Assembly: GCA_034509735.1 (NCBI GenBank)
Contig: JACGWO010000005.1
Location: 33,448,479-33,512,478 of the forward strand
Reading direction: 5' to 3'
DNA length: 64,000 nucleotides
Source of the DNA: Sesamum alatum
Lineage: Eukaryota; Streptophyta; Magnoliopsida; Lamiales; Pedaliaceae
Shown here in pieces: positions 57,801 to 64,000 of this stretch. A program made the translations under genes and the position numbers. The notes under the pieces were generated by a model. That model was not told the origin of the DNA, did no database searches, and worked only from the letters and a program-made list of their open reading frames with translations. The number at the start of each line of letters is the position of its first letter. Position 1 is the first letter of the stretch.

Positions 57801-60800
57801 TTTGACAGTATTACATTAAAACCACAAATAAGAAAACACTAGGTAGTTTAAAAATTTGAGAAAGCTTAGGGATAGAAGAAAAACAACCCAGGTACTGGTG
57901 TTTCTTCATCTATCTAGGCTCCTTATATTCCTCATCACATTTATAAAAGAGAAGAATATGTAAAAGGATCAAATGCAATGGTGATGCTACCTTCCTAACA
58001 CAGGCTGCAAACACTAACAAAATATGCCAGCAAAACATTGACTGATTACCAGCAAGTCCGTAATCAGCTAATTGGGGATATAAAAATATTATAGAAAAGA
58101 AAGGAAAATAACTTCGGTTCTGTTGAGCATGCAAAGTGTTAGCCAAATGGCCAAATGATCTTAACTTAACTTGATCACATCAATCATCAATCCTTTTAAT
58201 TGTTTCCAGCTAACTAAAAACAATAAGCATACAAACCTTCTGCACTTCTCCATTGACTCGCAAATCTCCACCAAATGGGACAATCTTGCAGACATTATTC
58301 CCGACCTTGAAAGCTTCTCCATAGGTTCCTTCCCCAATCTTAGTAATAGTCCCTCGATCACTGATTTCAAACATTTTTATCCCATCAAGTGGGGAAACAA
58401 GGAATAAATAAAAGTGAAAAATAAGGAAAAATCACAACTTTATAATGATAATTTGTTCACTTCTATGAGAATATTCAAGAAAAATAACAAAGACAACGAC
58501 ACAACTATAGAGACTGGTGTCAAGCTTTTGAATTACAAACATAAGAACCAATTCAATGTGAGAGAGAGGGGAAATCAGGTGGAGTAATCTACTAAATAGA
58601 CCCAACTCCATTTAGATAGACTTTTTCTCCCTGGTAGATCATAAATTATCACCAGCCAAAAGACATTAGTATCCATTTCAAGGCCTCTCCTACTCGGCCT
58701 ACTTCCATGCTATGTTAACAATACCCAGCCAATGTTAGTAAACTGGCAGTAAATGGAGAGTTGAAGAATGGACTTAGACAACCTAACAATTACACATGTC
58801 ACTGTATCAGTAAGAGTAAAAGCGTGAAGTATTTATTCCCTTTTAAAACTTTCCTTCTCTTTCATACTTTCAAGCCAAACACATATTCAGCGATTACCAT
58901 GGTCCGTGAACAGGAGGCAAAAGGGACCAAGAAAAATGAGACAGAAAAAGTCAAGCAGAAGAAGTAAGAGACATAGAGTTAGTATTTACATATAAAAAAC
59001 TACTTGGGGGCAACAAATTGATGGAGAGAAAGATATGCAGAACCTAACCAAACTGAGAAAATAAGCAAAGTATTCAGTAACATAAGAAGAGAGAAACAAA
59101 CCAGTAACTCAATAACATCTCTGTTAGTGTGGAAGGGACTGATTGCCCACAAGCAGTCAAAAGAGCTGTAAAAGAATTCCAACCCTGACCATCCAAGGAT
59201 GAAGGCCTTGAAGTCAAAGAGAGTTTTCTAACTTCAACTTCAATATCTTCACATGTCTCCTGGATGGGTATTCCAATGAATTGTTTATCATTCAAGCTTG
59301 AGTTAGACCTTTGCTGGAGGGAACTTAAGCTCAAACGAACTTCAGGATAGTCTTTTCCTGGTTTCTTCATAGTCGAAGATGAAAAACTATCATGACAAAT
59401 AGGATCCTTGGATAATACAGGAGTTTCCAGTATTCTCGAAAGTGAACCAGGAAATGCATATTTTCGGTTTAGTTTCTTGGAGATCAGCCATTTCTGCAAT
59501 ACTGAGGACAAATGTGGTATGACAACATTATCAACTTGGGCGCCCATGGTCCAAGTACCAGGTTTCTTGGGCGAGGGGCTTTCTTCTAGCAATTCAAAGG
59601 CATCAACCTCTTGAAAATATGCCCGTTCTTTATCAAAATTGGGAGGTTGTGCATTTTTTCCCTGTCCACGCCAAAAAGGGTATGTTAAGAATGAATAAAA
59701 AGAATATTTACAAGTTTTTAACATCGTATATCCAATTTTCTAGGACAATTAGCTTATTTTCTGGACTTATCACTCCTGCATGGGTTAAAATTTGTAAGTA
59801 AATCTGAAATGATAGAAATATTTTGCCACGGCACATATAACAAAAAAACAATTGATGCTGATAATGCCACTCGAAAAGATACAAAGTCAAAGGGCCAACT
59901 TTGAAAGCCTAGTGTAGTCAGGGAAATTTGAAAAGGTGAAAATTTAAGCTAGCCTTACTCTAGGAAGAGGGGGTTTAACTTTTCTTCCAGGTTTCCTTTG
60001 TTGTGGTTGATGATCCACACATGCTGTGGCAGCAATGCTTGTTCTCCCTCTGTCAGTAGGAAAATAAGGTTTTACCTGTTAGGATGGTCACTTCTTGTAT
60101 CTTTTATGAGTTAACATTTACAATGACTAGTATGGTAGCTCCTACAACTAATCCCAAAAGTTAAGATTACCATAACATCACCAAAAATAGAAAAATGGTT
60201 TGGCGGAAATTAATACTCCTACCGAATAAACCACAGGAAATTGCAACCAAGCTAACAAAAGCAAATTAGTTAACCATGTAATAAAGTTACAGCAGCAGCA
60301 CAGCCATTGATATGATAATCAGGAGAAAACGATAAACATTGCTCTTCAGCTTTTCATCTTCTGCAGAATCTGTTGTCTTCTCTCTTCTCTCTTTTTTTCT
60401 GTGAAACTTATGGCTAAGTTTTTTATATCATTTTTATTTCTCCTTTCATCCTCTTTCCTCTGCATGTTCTGTAATGCACGCTACTTGACCATCATTATGC
60501 TCAAAACAGTCTGGCTGTAGAACTGTAACTTTCTGCAATTCTAGTACGTATAATACCTGACTACTATAATATTGGTAATTACTCTTACACAAATATGACA
60601 CTCGTCCTTATTAAGATTGTTTCTTCTGAACCATATACCCAAAATAGTACGACTGGTAAATAAAGCTGCTAGCTATTGTATCATAGACAAAAGGAGATAA
60701 AATCATTTTTCAGTGACTAACTTTCCATTTCAGGGATCCAAAGACAAATTTTAAGGCAAAGTCTCCACAGCATTAATAGTGAGGTAGGAGAGAGCTTATA

Positions 60801-62624
60801 ACTGTTCTAATAGATGACACTTTCAGGACGGAAGCACCTTTCTAAATCTCTATCGGACTATCGCACAGAAAACATCATTAGATAACCTTCTACTCTCGTC
60901 TAATTCAGTTAGAGGAAATAATATTCAGAAAACTCTTCCATACAGAATTGCTCATCTAACAGCAATCTGTTTTCTTGTTATGACTGCTACTGTACTTTCT
61001 TAAATCTGCTTTGTTGTCATGTAGATAATCAATGTCACCTTCAATACATGAAGAGACCTATGATAATGTGACACTTGGTTATCCTGAGTACTTGTCTCAA
61101 CTTACGCAGTTCTGTAAGGCCAGAAAATCTCTTGGAGCAAAGCATACTCCATGTTTCTTTTCATGTTTACAGCTATGATGCATGAAAACTTCTAAAACAA
61201 ACCATACCTAAGTCTAATACTTGAATTCACATGTTGTCACATATACTTGGGCTTGGATACTTGTTGACACTCAAAAATAGTGTCAAAATGGTGTAAAACT
61301 AGAACTAGTTCCTAGTGGACAAACATGTACATTTGGCATATAGTTGTCATATTCGACCATGACTAACACAACTTTTACATTACATTTTACTCACTAATTC
61401 ACTGTGTTTTATACTAAATTGCATTGTATAGTGCAATTCACAGTATATTATTATGTTTCACCAAGTATCATAAATTTCACTTATTTGTTTTATATCAATA
61501 CACACTAGTGTATATTTCATTTGTTGAATTATTACAAGTTATCGAATGTTCAAATATAAATGCCATAGCGATGTCACGTCTTATAGTTGTTTACAATGTT
61601 GATTTCGAGCTTAGCCAATGTAATTGTTTCTTTTCGTCTTGGTTGTGTCTTGTGAATATTGACAAAGAATTCTTCGTATGATCATATTAGTCAGGTAGCT
61701 GATACAAATTAAACAACAGATAGGGATTGGAGAAGCATATGCTGTCTTTCCCAAACTCTTTCATATCCAGAACCTGAAATGCATGTGGAGCAAGTAATTG
61801 AAACACTATTATATCACAGATTCTTTACAAAAACTGATCTAATTCGCGAATAAAACCTAAATGACCAGCATAGCTAGTATAATTCAATAATGTAACAAAC
61901 AGTTTCGTTTTGAAATTCCAGCTTCTTTGCACTCAATCAAAAGTTTAAACAAAATGGAAAAAAGCACATATTAACCAATCATAATATAAAACTCAAATGA
62001 CTTCACATTTTAACCAATGAATCAACAAAAGTAAACAGTTGGGATTCATCCAACATATAAGATAAACGCCCATTGCTAACTTCCTCGATAAAGAAATTTG
62101 AATCTCGTTGCACATACAAGTCAGTTTGACGTAATTTCTCCCATGTATTAATTTCTTGAAAAGGAATTAAAAGCACAGAAATTTGGGCAAAAACACCTGG
62201 TGGAAAGGGACCGATTCCAACTGACTCGCGTAAGAGGCGCTATACTCTTCCGGCTCCCATTATCACTACTTGAATTCGATTGCCTCCTGCCATGAAAATA
62301 AACAAACAAAAGCTCTGAATCAACTACAACATCACTGTCGAGAAAAAGGAAAAACAAAAACCAAAAAACACACACATACGAACTCACGCCAGAAACAAAC
62401 CTTGCCACGTCCTTCTGAGGCATAACCTCTGCCTTTTTCCTCTGATAAATTACAGCCATTTCCGGCTCTGGAACTCCAACTGATCGCTGATTATCCTCTT
62501 CCCCCACAATTTCTGCCCAGAGATCAACTGCGTTTGCAAGCCAAATTAGTTCAAAATACGCCAATAAAATGAAAATTTATCGGATTTTTTACGCATATGT
62601 ATATATACCTGTTCGAGAAGCCAT
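54884..62624 (-). CDS. Haspin serine/threonine kinase (histone H3 Thr3 kinase)
   Basis: Fifteen exons on the complement: 62609..62624, 62401..62527, 62197..62286, 59959..60049, 59102..59661, 58237..58360, 57649..57758, 57000..57111, 56778..56870, 56638..56699, 56418..56548, 56267..56337, 56130..56182, 55185..55251, 54884..55003. All phases agree and give 608 residues, close to Arabidopsis haspin (At1g09450). The plant-type N-terminus has VDLWAEIVG and WNRSLSTR, then RERAYFQEVDAFELLEESPS-like KERAYFQEVDAFELLEESP. Kinase motifs: glycine loop IGEGTYGEAF (304-309), Lys320 in VCKIVP, HRDLHWGN with catalytic Asp459 and Asn464, and Asp497 in IIDFTLSR replacing DFG, a haspin hallmark. It phosphorylates histone H3 during mitosis to direct centromeric Aurora/CPC recruitment. 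Intron 3 is 2.1 kb. A very short first exon (16 coding bases) is noteworthy. Confidence 0.95.
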
Positions 62625-62708
62625 GGTTCCTCTTGACGATGAAACCTGAGGCCTACCGCTCTTCTTTGTTTTCAGAGACGGAACTTCGAAAGATGAAACC
62701 TGATATTG

Positions 62709-62718
62709 GGCGGGAAAA
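62709..62718 (-). promoter_or_regulatory. E2F-type site upstream of haspin
   Basis: Minus strand TTTTCCCGCC, a match to the E2F consensus TTTCCCGC, about 85 bp before the start codon. It fits cell-cycle-regulated transcription of a mitotic kinase. A single site, not tested. Confidence 0.6.
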
Positions 62719-62834
62719 AGGTCCCTTCTCTAGTTTCTTCTCTCCAGTTTTGTCCAGTTTTAGGTGTCCACCATCATGTAAAGCGCGATTTGGTTTAATA
62801 TGGTATCGATAGCAATAGCCTGGGAGGTAGAGAG

Positions 62835-63892
62835 GGGGTAAAATTTATTTTAGTCCTGTTATTCGATTTCAACATCAAAATAGTTCTTATTTTTTCAACT
62901 CAATTCAAATTAGTCCCTCCAACAACTTATTTTCCCATATTACCCGTATAAAACTTTTTTTTTTTTCAGAAAAATTATTTGTCTTCACTTTCTACTTTAC
63001 TTTTTATTGCAATTTGATTTCTCATACACAAACTTAGAAAATAATGTTTATTTTAATGGAAAGAATTTATTATTGGACAATTATTCTGACGTTTGTGCAC
63101 ATTTAGTTTTAAAATTTAGAACCTAATTGTTGTTTAAAAAATATATGTTAGTTGGATAAATAAAAAATATTGAAAAATAGAAAAAGGTTATGAGAAATAT
63201 TGAACAAAAGAGTGAGAACAAAAAGGAGAAATAGAAGTTGAGAAGAAAGAAAAAATAATAATAAAAACCAGAAAAAAATTGAAGACAACAAAATGGTGAT
63301 TTTCAATTATATAAAAGTATAGATAGTAAGTTGATTAATGACATGTATATCAATATAATTGTCGCGAAATATATTGAACCTCTTGAAATTTTTAAATAAA
63401 ATAATGCCTAAATGAATAAGAAGTTTTATATACCCCATTTTTCAACATTTTAGTGACATATTATTTTCTTATTTATGTTTTAATCTTAGAAGTTTTTTGT
63501 TCAAATATTTTTGCTCTAATTTTTTTCCAAACTTTTTTATCCAATAGCTTATTTATTCAAATTGTTTTGGTTTGAAAAACTCAATAAGTTCATTAAATTC
63601 ACAATAATTATGTTAATATATTTGTAATCAAGTTGTTATATGAATAATTGTCTGACGAACATTCCAATTAACACCGTTACATTTTTCTAAGTTTAAAATT
63701 AGATCAAATTGTAACTAAAAATGAAAAGAATGATAAATGAATTTCTGGAAAGAAGAAAAGAAAAAAAGAAGAGTTCAGTAAGGGCAATATGGGAAAGTTA
63801 CCCATTGGAGGGATTAATTTGAAACAAGTTTAAAAGATAGAGACTATTTTAAAGTTGAAATTAAAAATTGGGGACTAAAATGAATTTTATCC
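62835..63892. mobile_element. Non-autonomous Mutator-like element, 1058 bp, in the haspin promoter
   Basis: Exact 9-bp target duplication GGTAGAGAG at 62826..62834 and 63893..63901. Terminal inverted repeats of about 110 bp: the left starts GGGGTAAAATTTATTTTAGT and the right, reverse-complemented, GGATAAAATTCATTTTAGTC. Both continue with AAAATAGT...CAAATTA(G/A)TCCCTCCAA and a CCCATATT(A/G)CCC motif. The AT-rich interior has no transposase frame. Confidence 0.94.
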
Positions 63893-63901
63893 GGTAGAGA
63901 G

Positions 63902-64000
63902 GTATCAAATAAATTACACTATTACCTTTCTTATTTTTGCCTCTCCCATGCTTATTATTTTTGTCGAGATATAATTTGGGCCAGAGTATGTATTTATACT
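63902..64000. other. Intergenic, continues off the right edge
   Basis: Nothing recognised in the last 100 bases. Confidence 0.5.

Noticed and set aside
59074..59724. 216-residue frame as a stand-alone gene
   Set aside because: It is exon 5 of haspin plus read-through into flanking introns.

Overview
This is a stretch of a eudicot plant nuclear genome. The evidence is GT-AG introns, AT-rich intergenic DNA, plant-type gene families (haspin with the plant N-terminus, NEAP, X8 GPI protein, MUSTANG transposase-derived gene, P-class PPR) and a dense mixture of LINE, LTR and Mutator-like miniature elements. I cannot name the species; an asterid is possible but that is only an impression.

Layout from left to right. 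1-1.85 kb: 5' part of an aspartic proteinase gene (minus), running off the left edge. 1.87-10.1 kb: repeat block with a Mutator-like inverted-repeat element, a 5'-truncated LINE, a complete gag-only LTR retrotransposon nested in that LINE (5-bp duplication ATAAG), a probable solo LTR and another Mutator-like MITE. 10.2-12.7 kb: a two-exon gene for a 96-residue two-helix membrane protein (plus). 13.3-15 kb: MITEs. 16.2-17.6 kb: intronless L-cysteine desulfhydrase gene (plus). 17.6-23.7 kb: largely non-coding, with one uncertain pair of spliced exons, a Helitron-like end and a fold-back element. 23.7-27.4 kb: MUSTANG-type domesticated MULE transposase gene (plus). 30.8-33.1 kb: PPR gene (minus). 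36.6-39.6 kb: NYN-domain nuclease-like gene (minus), with a solo LTR inserted about 80 bp upstream of its TATA box. 40-46 kb: repeat-rich gap with a second solo LTR whose empty site is preserved in a diverged copy of the host repeat 4 kb away, and several MITEs. 47.3-50.0 kb: nuclear-envelope-associated protein (NEAP) gene (plus). 50.8-52.4 kb: X8-domain GPI-anchored protein gene (minus). 54.9-62.6 kb: 15-exon haspin kinase gene (minus). 62.8-63.9 kb: a 1.06-kb Mutator-like element in the haspin promoter.

The genes are unrelated single transcription units, not an operon or pathway. The NEAP / X8 / haspin trio appears to be an ancient conserved neighbourhood: I recall the Arabidopsis homologues lying side by side around At1g09450-At1g09470. 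All exon models were built by hand from splice sites and reading phase; each gives an uninterrupted protein of about the expected family length. I found no CRISPR array, rRNA, tRNA, or an undescribed enzymatic system. The most informative novelties are structural: nested and solo LTR elements with exact target-site duplications, a series of 9-bp-TSD Mutator-like MITEs (two of them at gene promoters), and a GC-AG intron in the NEAP gene.
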